Made by a program: the position numbers and the translations under genes. From NCBI RefSeq assembly GCF_000224145.3, contig NC_020168.2:4189480-4253479 (forward strand): a stretch of DNA of 64,000 bases, given 5' to 3'. This DNA is from Ciona intestinalis (taxonomy: Eukaryota; Chordata; Ascidiacea; Phlebobranchia; Cionidae). The notes beneath the pieces are model-generated. The model had not been told where the DNA came from. It worked only from the letters and a program-made list of their open reading frames with translations, and made no database searches. The stretch's first letter is position 1, and every line of letters starts with the position of its first letter. Positions 34,801-44,635 of the stretch are shown piece by piece.

Positions 34801-37800
34801 CCTAAAGACGTGCGTATTTCTATAGTATGGTAGCTTAAGGTAAAGCGGTTCGTGTTTTTATTCTCTTTTCTCCCATTTGGTAGTTACCACCAAAAAACAG
34901 TATCCAACTTACCCAAGCCCCACGGTACTATATATTAACGCCCTAATTGTAACTGGTCGTACTTAGGTATTTTTATAGCTTTGGTCGTATCTACCTATGT
35001 CTACCTTACAAATTAATGATTATAGAATACTTACCAATGAAAGAACACGCCCTGTGGTTTGTATGGCGGAAAAAATCGATTCTCGATAAAATAAAGTTGG
35101 TTGTAATACTCCAACAGTAGAACTGCGCCGTCCTGGTTACGGGAAGGCGTGCGAACGGAATTTCTCAGATCTGTAAAGTCCGCGATTTCTTCAGCGAAAG
35201 ACGACGGGTCTTCGCTGTAATGTTCCGATATGTAATCCTGTGTGACGTCACAGATGAGAACAATGGGTGAACGTGAGACGCGCGAATTTGAAGTCAAATG
35301 TTGTGAGAAAGTAAACAAAGTTTTCTAATGATGCTTTTAGAATATTAATATGATTTGTTTGTAAAATAAATAAGTTTAAACGAACAGTGAGACGATTTTT
35401 CTCAGGACCATAAAACTCCAACCCGGCGGTCATTTATGGGCCGTTTAAATGTTGCCAATATCATAAACACATGAAAAAAAAACGGGCACGAGGTGTGTGA
35501 AACAAAACACCCGTGTTATAACGACCGTCGATGTTCCTTACGCGAGGACAACATAAGTTCATTCATTCATTCGTTCGTTGGAAATGACAAAAGAAGTTAC
35601 AATAAAGAAACACACACTGACTTACCTCAAAGGTTTGAGCAAACACAAGTTCTTTGGTGTCTTTTAAACCAAGTGGAATCAAAGGAATGCTGACAGTCTT
35701 CCCACTGCAAAGAAATCAACATTTAGTTTACGTTCGTAATTTTTGAACGTCAATTGGAATAGGGGGTAGACCACTGGCTGTGAGAATTCATTATTTGTTA
35801 AAAATAAATTTGATTAGTGAAAAAAGTATTGCAAGCATGTAAAGTATAATTATGAATAGTGAATATATATGTATGCTTAAAAATATAACAGCCTTTGGCA
35901 ATAGCAGAAATTAATTGATCACGAAAAAAATGCTATACACTTAACCTAGATATCAGTATTGATTTGATTTTTTTGTAAGTAATATTACATTAGTGGCAAA
36001 TATGGCAGGCCCTGGGTTTTAAATATCTCCAATGTAATTGACATTCTTGTGCTTTTAAACACTTAAGTGGCTGCTTGTCAATTACAGAAATAATCTTGGA
36101 AATATTTTCGCTCTTAATGATGCTTGAAACAACCCAGTGACGTCATAATGGAAAGACAAATAAGTCTGTCGGATATAATGAAGAGAAAATAGACCAGTTC
36201 GAAAACTGATTAAAAAAAATGATACAGCAAAAAAAATAATTTAATGTAGATTTTTTTAATAAAAGAGCAAAATTTCAAATTAAAATGAAAAAATATTTTG
36301 ATTTAGGATGAAATTATTTTGTACACTGATGGTAAAAATCAATATGGCTGGTTTAGGTAATGGTCCATTGCATGGCAGGTTTACGAACAGATAGTCCCCT
36401 TAAGGTTAACCTGAAGGCTTGTATGTTTGTGTATGTTTATATAATGTAAATATAATAATTTTTAAACAGACAGTTCAGTCATAAAAACATATTGGTCCAC
36501 CATTAATGTAAAAAGGTGCCTTAAAAGCCAGCGCTTATTTTTTTTGGCTTTTTACAGGAGAAATAAAAAATTTTGCAAAAAAAATCTTTTGCCAATTCGG
36601 AATATATAGCCTAATTGTTTTGTTTTCAAGCATTTTTTTTACTTTTCCCTCCCAAAATTATCATATATATATTAATATATAAACTTTTTTCACCCTACAA
36701 TTATTTTCTTGTCAAAAACTTTATTATATTACAGACAAATGTTACCTTGTGCTTTGGTAAGGATCCACAGTTGAATTCAATTCACTCAACTCTTCTTTAA
36801 TAAGCTGAAGGTTGGAGTTTACAAAGCTAAGTTCGAGGGCAACAGTTTCTTTCACTTTCGGATTGTTTGTTGCGCTGTCATGATATGTATTGTTACCCAT
36901 TAATGTTATAATATATATAATACATGTTAAAAGTAAAATAAATAAATAAAAATAACATAAAATGATAAAAGAAAAACAATTTTGTTCAGAACTTCTGAAA
37001 ATGATAAAAAACAGTCGGTCTTTTAGCAAAACTTACTCCTTCAGTTTAAAATAAATTTTAAAAATTAAAAAAGCAATAATTTAGATGTTTGTATTGATGG
37101 TATTGATAGAACGATTAAACAAACATATTAATATTTAACCTTTTCCCAATATGTGTGCATTGCACACTAAGTAAGCTAAGTCTGTTTGTAAAGCTGGGTT
37201 TAAATTTTAAGCAAACATTTAATGAAGATATAAAGAAGTCAAATAAGAAGCAATGGCAAAAATCAACTAAAATTATCATGGAAACATTAAAATTAACCAA
37301 AATTATCAGGGAAACATTAAAATTTACCAAAATTCTCATAGAAACATTAAAAATCAACCTAAATTATCAGGGAAACATTAAAATTTACCAAAATTCTCAT
37401 AGAAACATTGAAATCAACCAAAATAATCATGGAAACATCAAAATCAAACAAAATTATCACGAAAACATCAAAATCAACCGAAATTATCATAGAAACATCA
37501 AAATCAACCAAAATTATCATAGAAACATTAAAATCAAAGAAATTATCAAGAAACATTAAAATGTTAATTATGATGTTGTCATTTATAATTGTCAGGTTTG
37601 AAGTTATTTCGCAGGCATCTTCTTAATGATAGGATACAGCACGAACGATTTAGTGGATTGCTATGCTACCTCAGAGATGGATTATATGCTGTTAGTCATC
37701 TTATCCACAATTACATAGCAAGCCTCACTACCTAATGTTTATAAACCGCACAAATTGCTCAGAAAAATATAACTTGTTACACTGTAAGCTGGAATTTTTT

Positions 37801-38589
37801 GAGGACATTTTTACAATTAAGTTTTTAATGATTCACACTAAACTTGATTGGAAGTTTAAAGTTCATTTTAAACAATATTATATATATATAATATAGCCTA
37901 CTGATGTAATCGTTAAAAATCCTTGACATTTTTCATTTATATATTTTATCCTAAACCTGTTTACCAGTATTATATATTTTTAGACAGAGAATTTTGGTAA
38001 TCTACAACATTCATAAACAAATTTACAAAAAAAGCCAACTTGAACAAGTAATTTAAATAAAACCCCAAAAAACTTACTTAAATAAATTTTCGGCCCCAGC
38101 TCGAAGCCGCATCTGTTTGTTAAGTCGTTGGTTGATGCCAGTTCGCTGACTTTGCATTTTACTTCGCTGAGTCGCCATTACTGGGTTGCAACCCTAAATT
38201 CCAACATTTTTAATAAGAACGATATTTTTTTAATTATATATATATATACTACAAATACAATTAAATGAATGTGACTGGCTTTATTCTCCGTGGCCCAGAG
38301 AAGTATGTTACTTTATATATATATATATTTGATACAACTGCTATATATATATATATGTACATTGTTTAAACTGCAGGAAAACAATATATATGGGTTAAAA
38401 AACTTAATATATAGCTATTTTAAAACCTTTAGTTTACACAAATAAATATATGTATATATAAATACATATATATTTGAATAGCTGATAAGGAATATAGCCT
38501 AAATAAATAAACAAAGAGGTCATTAAATATTCCTTTAATAAACATACCTTGCGTGGTTGAACCACAGGTCTGTTTTGCACAACATCCAT
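25803..38589 (-). CDS. RHPN: Rhophilin: HR1, BRO1 and PDZ domains
   Basis: Fifteen exons (38589-38548, 38193-38078, 36874-36746, 35704-35626, 35237-35035, 32562-32396, 31640-31453, 30202-30046, 29567-29448, 29362-29268, 28716-28617, 28109-28033, 27804-27664, 26703-26542, 26147-25803) join to 706 residues; human RHPN2 has 686. HR1 (about 18-97) has [15 protein letters not shown] and [22 protein letters not shown]1 follows with [77 protein letters not shown] and EVIPYSW. PDZ begins [11 protein letters not shown] and runs through FTLQGDAPV and [15 protein letters not shown]. The tail is basic and Asn-rich. Rhophilin is a Rho-GTP scaffold at the actin cytoskeleton and endosome. Intron 7 appears to be GC-AG. 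The last exon contains a strong donor (GCG|GTAAGT at about 25957), so a spliced alternative C-terminus may exist beyond the N gap. Confidence 0.96.
26225..26395. repeat. Tandem AT-rich repeat, about 50-bp unit, three partial copies
   Basis: Units share TAAATTAAATTTTAAATTGA and TTGCATTTAGA-AACTTAA. Located in the intron before the last rhophilin exon. Confidence 0.75.
26765..27160. repeat. 40-bp minisatellite in a rhophilin intron
   Basis: About eight near-identical 40-bp units (GACATGCATTTTGTAACTCG followed by ACAGTAAGCATGAATATAAA), with a more diverged unit at each edge. The units vary mainly at one position (ATATAAAG or ATACAAAG). Because 40 is not a multiple of 3 and the unit lacks minus-strand stops, all three minus frames stay open through the array, giving apparent proteins that are artefacts. 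Lies between rhophilin exons 13 and 14. Confidence 0.93.
27350..27590. repeat. Dispersed duplicate block, copy 1
   Basis: About 240 bp similar in the same orientation to 30285-30525. Shared segments include GACATCATGGAAAAGTTTG, GTGGTTTGATAGTTAGT, AAACTGACATAATCCAGA and AATATTAGGTTTGTATGAAA. Both lie in rhophilin introns. No terminal repeats or coding capacity seen. Confidence 0.8.
28781..28875. repeat. Interspersed repeat family A, copy 2
   Basis: Diverged copy with CATCAGTCATTATAA, CTCGTGCCAGCTTACT and TTACCATTTATGTTACTTT. In a rhophilin intron. Confidence 0.65.
29020..29217. mobile_element. MITE copy 7, full length
   Basis: From AAGTAGGGTGGGGGAAGATG to CCCCCCACCCTACTATATA, about 195 bp, opposite internal orientation to copy 1. 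In a rhophilin intron. Confidence 0.88.
30285..30525. repeat. Dispersed duplicate block, copy 2
   Basis: Partner of 27350-27590 (shared GACATCATGGAAAAGTTTG and AAACTGACATAATCCAGA). Diverged by scattered substitutions and small indels. Confidence 0.8.
30584..30780. mobile_element. MITE copy 8
   Basis: Left end AAAGTAGGGTGGGGGACGAT; internal landmarks AACATTCAATAAATTATAAA and CTCACGACTCCCACAGACC; the right end is degraded (CAACTTACCCAAGAGTACT). In a rhophilin intron. Confidence 0.8.
32656..32785. mobile_element. Degenerate MITE remnant (copy 9)
   Basis: Recognisable by GTGGGGTAAGATGGACACC and a following partial interior. Immediately upstream (minus sense) of rhophilin exon 6. Confidence 0.5.
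33143..33338. mobile_element. MITE copy 10, full length
   Basis: From AAGTAGGGTGGAGGGAAGAC to TTTCTCACCTTACTATAG, about 195 bp, in the large rhophilin intron. Confidence 0.85.
34706..34936. mobile_element. Degenerate, probably composite MITE (copy 11)
   Basis: Two left-end-like segments (ATAGTAGCTGGTTGGGG at about 34708 and ATGGTAGCTTAAGGTAAAGC at about 34823) and one right end (CCCCACGGTACTATATA), suggesting two overlapping or nested degraded copies. Confidence 0.5.
35480..35580. repeat. Interspersed repeat family A, copy 3 (inverted)
   Basis: Shares GAAACAAAACACCCGTGTTA, TAACGACCGTCG and CATTCATTCGTTCG with other copies read on the opposite strand. Confidence 0.65.
37250..37560. repeat. 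30-bp minisatellite in rhophilin intron 2
   Basis: About ten imperfect 30-bp units built on AAAATCAACCAAAATTATCA followed by TAGAAACATT. As the unit length is a multiple of 3, repetitive open frames appear on both strands; they are artefacts. Confidence 0.92.
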
Positions 38590-38722
38590 TTTGGTTTCAA
38601 TACAAATTCCTACAGCAATGAATAAACAGGACTATTTTACATATTTCTTAAATCAAACCACATCTAAACCAAAATACCATTTACTAGCTTTTATATTTAC
38701 CTTTAACATTATATATAGAATA

Positions 38723-38920
38723 GATAGTAGGGTGGGAGAAGACGAGACACCTTTGACACTTAACATCCAATTATCTTATTCGTGTTTTAAACAATTAACA
38801 ATGGTCTTAGTGAGTCGTGGGGATACGGTTTAAATTTTTTGAATGTTTTTGTTTTTTACCAGGTGGGGCGATAAAATAGAATAAAAAAGGTGTCCCATCT
38901 TCCCCCACCCTACCATATAT
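38723..38920. mobile_element. MITE copy 12, full length
   Basis: From ATAGTAGGGTGGGAGAAGAC to CCCCCACCCTACCATATAT, about 198 bp, about 130 bp upstream of the rhophilin start codon. Confidence 0.88.
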
Positions 38921-39699
38921 AATTTATGTAAGTGTAAAATAAGCAAACATATCATGGGAAGCTATTAATACACATTGCAAATATATCAAAGCATGATAAG
39001 CTACTTCTTTTTAACTACGAGGCTTTAAACGTCCTTACGTTATCTTTCAGCTGTCGTGTAAATTGACACATATTATAGTAAAATAATACCTTTATCTATA
39101 TTTGCTAATTCAACTGGTAATCTGCACCGGATTTATCTTTAGAACAGTTTCTATACACCTGGTGTATGGTTACATCGCACACATACCTACATAAACACAC
39201 GTTAAACCATAGCTGGAACTTAACAATGAATTAAAGCGTCTCTCGTTGCCACACGATATCTAATTATATTGCCTTCTTCTTGTTGTCTATATTCTCTCGC
39301 TACTTTTTTTACAATTTCTCTTCTTCTCAGGGGACGATAAATGCATCGTAAAAGATACATTCGATCATCACCAATTATTTCTTCTCTCGTAGACGTAGCG
39401 AGGCAACTTAGAGTCATGTTCATAGAACAGCCGATAGCTATGGGTCGTGTACCAATTATGCAACTTTCTGGAAGATTTCTGTCCTGTATGCCCATTTTAT
39501 TCTTTTAAAAAATGACCTTCAACTTTAACAATCCATTGGTTTACCTATCCTCATTAATACTGCGTTCACTATCATGCCAAAGGACCCATACGGGCTCGTA
39601 TAGCTCTAAAAGGGAGCAAACCACTTCTGTGCTACGTTGTTCAACAAAAGGCAAAATTCAAGAGTAGGAAAGCGACAACGTCAAAGTGTGCCGGGTGAT

Positions 39700-39705
39700 T
39701 TTATT
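39700..39705 (-). terminator. Poly(A) signal of tropomyosin
   Basis: AATAAA on the minus strand, 26 bases beyond the TAA at 39731-39733. Confidence 0.7.
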
Positions 39706-39730
39706 GAAGTAAAATAAATATTAAAGTACG

Positions 39731-42446
39731 TTAATAAGCAGAGACTTCTTCGTTGAAGTTTCGGAGCTGCATCTTTTGTTTGTAGAGCTCGTCTGAAAAT
39801 AGTACAGAAGTAGTAAACATTAATACCATGGAAAGTTAAAATTTAGGAAGTTAAAATAGCTGTTGCCATTCAAGAACAGGAAGCTTATCGAACTAATCTT
39901 ACCTTCCAGGTCGTCAATGCTTCTCTCCAACTGGACAACAGATTTTTCAGCGAACTCAGCTCTGTTTTCCGACTGTTAGAAAATTAATAATTGACACATT
40001 AAAAAGCCATAACGACTGGGCAAATGTAAAAATGAATTGTAGAAAATAAGAACAGTTTGTTGCTCCAGTAAACAAACCATACCGCCAGATATGAAGACTA
40101 TTCTATGCTTATTACACCTAAAGATTGCAATGCACATGTCACTTACGTCTTTCAATTTGTCACTCAAACATTTGATTTCTTCTTCGTAAGATTTCTCTTT
40201 GGCAGAATACTAAAAAAGTTTCAAAAATGATTTAGTTTAATAGATTATTAGGCTTTAAATGCGGTGCAACAAAAAAAAAACACATTAACCAACAGACAAT
40301 TAAAGCCTAAAACTTTTTTTTTATTGCTATAACTCTTTAGAAAAATTCATCTTTAGAAAAATTCAACCTATATGGTGTTACATATACATATACGTCATAC
40401 ACACGTCATTACCTTTTCAGCAGCAGCTTCTAACGATTTCAAACTGTTGGCCGCTGTTTTCAATTCCTCTTCGAGTTCAGTTGCTTTTCTGCAATTTGTA
40501 AAGGTTTAAATTATTTTTAATTTAATTTTTTTATAATTAACGAATGACATCATCAACGAATGGCATTATCAACAAATGACGTCATCAACCTACCCTTCAG
40601 CGAGTTCGGCTCTCTCTTCGCCACGTTCAAGGTCGCTTTCCACATTGACAAGTTTTCTCGCAACCTCCTCATATTTCTTATCAGCATCCTCAGCGACGCT
40701 CTTGGCTTCGTTCAATGAAACTTCTTGTGCTTCCAATTTCTCTTCATCCTTCAAAGCTCGGTTCTCAATGACCTTGCGACCTCTGGGAAACGATTGCGTC
40801 ATGGTGAGGTTATTTTAAACAGTGTTGTAAACTTGGTATGTGTATAGTTTAACCCACCAAAGATCCGTTATTTTATAACATATTGTGGTATTTAGCGAAT
40901 TAGCGTATACACACAGGTCTCGTATGCAATTTGATAAATTTTAAAAGATTAAGGGCGTATTGATAATATTGGCGTATGTATAAGGCGTTCCAAAACACCT
41001 ACTCACCGTTCACTTTCATCAGCTGCCTTCTCTGCCTCTTCCAACTTTTGCAAAGAGATGGTAAGTCTCTCCTGAGCTTGGTCCAATTCTTCTTCAACGA
41101 GACAGATACGTCGGTTCAATGCCGACACTTCTTCTTCGGCCTGGATCACATCAAATGATCAATTAATGTTGTATCGAACATTAAAAGGTTAGTGCTTTTT
41201 AAACAGTTTGGTAAAGAAAATATGACAAAGAAAAGTAGGTGCACAGTTAGATGTTAATTAGGTATACACGCCAAATGTTAACTTTGATGTTTTATCTGCA
41301 GATACATTTGCTTTTTTAGACATGAAGAAGGAAGTTAATACCGCGCTGTACAAGTTACGTACACTTATTTGTTGACCATTGCATTGCCCTATATTGTTGT
41401 TGTGCATTTTGGTATGATCTTGTTTGTTTTTCCACAAAGATAATATAAACCCCAATCCCACCACTACATAAACTGCCTCATTTGTTAATAACTCCCAAGT
41501 GAGCGTTTGAAGTAAATCCACTAAATCTTCGACTTAACCCAAACTTACGTCAGCAGCTTTCTTCTCGGCTTTCTCTAAATCTTCATTGGCAAGTCTCAAT
41601 TTCTCTTGGGCAGATTCCAATTCGTCCTCTGTTGCTTTGACTCGTTTGCCCAAACCAAGAAGTTGTTCCTCAAGCTGTAATGTAAAGGACCGTTGACAAA
41701 AAAAGTGTTTGTTGTACACCGACAGAGTGACATACTTACCAACTCGTCACCTGTGTTTAACGACTGTCTTTTACCAGCCACGACAGGATAAAGTAAGTTA
41801 CATTTATATAGTTGGATGGGGTAAGATGGGACACCTTTAGCACATAATATTTAAACATATTGATAGTGTTTTAAACAATTAACAACGGTCTATGGTAGTC
41901 ATGAGGATAAAGTAAATTGTTCTTTGAATGTTGTTTAATTACTACCATATTGGACGGGAAAATAGAATGAAAAGGTGTGCCATCTTTCCCCACCCTACTA
42001 TACATTCAATTAATTGCCTTGGTAAAGGGATGAAAAGGAACTAAATACTCAAAATCAAGTGGGATTTATTCGTCAGGAACATGCGGCTTGTAACATTACA
42101 AGATTTTTGTAATTTACTACCAAAGGCCGCTGAGGTCTTCGTACCCTATTGACTACGCTGTTGATACTATTTGGGCATAGTAACCTACCCTTAGGACATG
42201 TTCCTATACGTTTTCACTGTTTATAAACCGTTTGAAAGACAAATATCGGTGGATATGTAGCATTTAAGCAATCCAGAAGTTAGGGGTTTTAGTTTCAATC
42301 GGATAATACATCTAACACAATGTCACTTATACCTCTTTTGCTTTGCTCTCTGCGCTTTTTCGGTCGATTTCTGCTTGTTCGGCTCTGTCGAGTGCATTCT
42401 CTTTGTCCAATTTCAACATAGTCATCTTCTTCTTGATAGCTTCCAT
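39731..42446 (-). CDS. TPM: Tropomyosin, long (muscle-type) form
   Basis: Eight exons: 42446-42333 (114 nt), 41674-41549 (126), 41140-41007 (134), 40782-40594 (189), 40488-40413 (76), 40209-40147 (63), 39972-39903 (70), 39792-39731 (62). The lengths 114, 126, 134, 76, 63 and 70 equal vertebrate tropomyosin exons 1a, 2, 3, 6, 7 and 8; the 189-nt exon equals vertebrate exons 4 and 5 fused (118+71). The 277-residue product is one continuous heptad coiled coil from [20 protein letters not shown] to [20 protein letters not shown]. Tropomyosin lies along actin and gates myosin access with troponin. The C-terminus is seven residues shorter than the usual 284, which changes the head-to-tail overlap. 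Only one version of each alternative exon was seen. A MITE (41806-42003) sits in intron 1. Confidence 0.97.
41806..42003. mobile_element. MITE copy 13, in tropomyosin intron 1
   Basis: From TATAGTTGGATGGGGTAAGA to TTCCCCACCCTACTATA, with GATGGGACACC at the left, about 198 bp. Confidence 0.88.
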
Positions 42447-42640
42447 TTTAGAGGTTGTGGTTTTAAACACAATAGAAAAGATATAAGAACTTACTGTGAA
42501 GGTAGTATGCAACTGATGTATTGCCGAGTGCCCACGTCCCCTTTTATAAGCCTCCAGATTTAGGTCAAGTTTCGATGACAGACAGCTGTTGACAGGTCTA
42601 AGGTGGTAATGACGTCACATGGTCTGACGTCATTAAGATT
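42447..42640 (-). promoter_or_regulatory. Tropomyosin promoter: TATA box, E-box and two CRE octamers
   Basis: On the minus strand TATAAAA lies at 42548-42542, about 95 bases before the ATG, so transcription should start near 42515. Further upstream are the palindromic E-box ACAGCTGT (42582-42589) and two TGACGTCA octamers (42610-42617 and 42625-42632). A CRE plus MyoD-type E-box arrangement is known from tunicate tail-muscle promoters, which fits a muscle tropomyosin. Activity is inferred from the motifs. Confidence 0.65.
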
Positions 42641-42829
42641 TACCTGCGGGTGTGGAAAGTTGTTAAAAACAGTCGCCATTTCTTCTTTCGATTCTTTCTT
42701 TGCAATGGATTGTATTAGCTATTCTACAATAAAGAAGTTATATACAGCTTCGTTTATTTAAAAACGCACATTACTCAAAGCGCCCGTACCGTAGCTGGGG
42801 CTGAATAAATATAACGTAACTTGCTGTAT

Positions 42830-42955
42830 CTTCCGTGGCTGGTAAACGACAGTCGTTATAACACAGATGTTCTGTTGCATACACCTGATGGTACCCGCTT
42901 ATGAGTTACCATATAGGCTATGTATGTAACTTTGCGAGTGATTATTTTAGGGGGA
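42830..42955. repeat. Interspersed repeat family A, copy 4
   Basis: Contains CTTCCGTGGCTGG, CGACAGTCGTTATAACACAG, GCTTATGAGTTACCATAT and GTATGTAACTTTGCG. It is followed within 60 bp by an inverted copy. Confidence 0.7.
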
Positions 42956-43009
42956 TTCTTTCATTTGTTGTATGACCTTAAAATTCACCTACAAATTTAC
43001 ATTCGCGGT

Positions 43010-43095
43010 TACTCGTAAGTGGTCACAAGGTGTATAAAACAGAACACCCATGTTGTGAAAACTGCCGTTGCACCGCCAGGCGAGGATAAATAAGT
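43010..43095. repeat. Interspersed repeat family A, copy 5 (inverted)
   Basis: Reads ACAAGGTGTATAAAACAGAA, ACACCCATGTTGTGAAAACT and GCCGTTGCACCGCCAGGCGA, the reverse complement of the family's left half. Confidence 0.6.
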
Positions 43096-43590
43096 CGTTG
43101 TTCGTTCACGCACTTCAAGAATTGCTTCAGAACTTCGTTGTCCAAATTATCAACCATATATACAAACAAAAAACATCATATATACTTACAAAATACGTGT
43201 CTCGTATGTTACGAGATAAATACGAATCCCGAACGTATAGGTCCGCAACATCACAAAAACTATTTTAAGAGGAGGAAAAATAAATGATCACCATCAACTT
43301 AACATAGGGATTTCAGTTTAAAAGAAACAGAAAACAATTGTAAAGTTGAGTGAAAACCGAAATCTTATTCTAAAACTCAAAACAGTTCTGTTCGAACTAA
43401 ACTCCTACCTTATAGGAAAACATAACTTAAACAAAGAAACAATTTTAAAATTGCGTGAAAATCGAAATCTTTTTCAAACTGCTATTATCGAACTAAAATC
43501 TTCCCCTACGAAATAATAAATTAAAACTATGGAATCGAAGGTATAATCTCGAATGTGAATAGCCCATGCTGTGGAAAACACAGTTTAATG

Positions 43591-43778
43591 TGTAGTAGGG
43601 TGAGGTCAGACGAAAACGCGACATCTTTAGCACATATTCAAAAGTCCTGATCGTGTTTGTAACAATGAACAACGGTCTATGCGAGTGTTATAATTGTTGA
43701 AATGTTCTTTGTTTTTTTACCAAATCGCACGAGAAATAGAATGAAAAAGTGCCTCATTCCCCCCACCCTACTATATAT
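43591..43778. mobile_element. MITE copy 14
   Basis: From TGTAGTAGGGTGAGGTCAGA to CCCCCCACCCTACTATATA, about 188 bp. Confidence 0.85.
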
Positions 43779-44635
43779 AGTGCTGAGATACAGTGTCCGA
43801 AAACCACATTTCTTTAAAGTACTGCATTTTATTACATATATAGTGCGGCATATGGGACGGTGTATAAAACTAGCACGGTTGTATTCACTACGGTCGATGC
43901 AATGGCAGCTTGGAACTACGTGCGAGTACGCATGAATACGAGTGAAGAATGAAACTAATTTTTTTTTGAATAAATACTAACCGAAAACAACTCATTTTTA
44001 TGATTATAGAAAAATTAAACATGAAGTAACAATTTTGTGGGAAAACTACTTTTCTTAAACAAAGAAAAAGCATTTTTGCGTCAATTCACACTGGACAATT
44101 CATTATAATTGAATAATAATCAATGAGAAAGGACAACTAGAAAAATGAGCAAGGCCAAAATGGAATTCACTTTCGTACTATGAACATAATTAAGAACTGA
44201 TTGAATTCATTTTATCGACAGTGACATCACAGTACTTAATGTTTTCCAAGATAATTGAAAAAAAAATTTAATTTTAATTGCTGGAATATTATTAAAATAA
44301 AAAAGATTATTTTAATTAAAGTGATTGGGTTATTTTGTAATAGTCATAACTTTCTAGGTAAAGTTGATATAGTTAAAAAAGATAACATAACGCATGCCAG
44401 CTAAGCTTCCTAATTACTATACTACTTATAAGAGTTTATGAAACTAAAGTTGTTACGCTTAGCTGAGTTGCGCTACGTTAGGTTCCGAAAATAGAAAAAA
44501 ACAAAATAAAAAGCAAAGGTAGCAGATAAGTAATGTTTAGTTGGACAGGAATTGCAACTGAAGTGAGGTATCTAAGCTCGCTTCCAAGTGTCAGTCAACA
44601 CTGTTATTTTTAAACTGGAAACACTGAAAATTTTA

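Larger units (their letters stand above)
38590..39730. other. Intergenic: upstream of rhophilin, downstream of tropomyosin
   Basis: Contains a full MITE (38723-38920). On the minus strand 39220-39495 is an ATG-started frame of 91 codons (starting MGIQDRNLPES) with no family I recognise; it could be a 5' UTR exon or chance. The tropomyosin poly(A) signal lies at 39700-39705. Confidence 0.45.
42641..44635. other. Intergenic: distal upstream of tropomyosin, 3' of xylosyltransferase
   Basis: About 2 kb without a gene. It contains an inverted pair of family A repeats (42830-42955 and 43010-43095), a degenerate tandem duplication of about 110 bp at 43310-43530 (cores AAACAATT and GAAAATCGAAATCTT), and a MITE at 43591-43778. 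Confidence 0.55.

Noticed and set aside
37155-37559. Open frames on both strands over the 30-bp repeat
   Set aside because: Codon-multiple tandem repeat in an intron; no start context or conservation.
41258-41521. Minus-strand frame with one hydrophobic stretch inside a tropomyosin intron
   Set aside because: It has no ATG start, lacks heptad pattern and is not flanked by good splice sites, so it is not an alternative tropomyosin exon.
43068-43268. Plus-strand frame of 66 codons upstream of tropomyosin
   Set aside because: It begins inside a family A repeat and has no recognisable domain.
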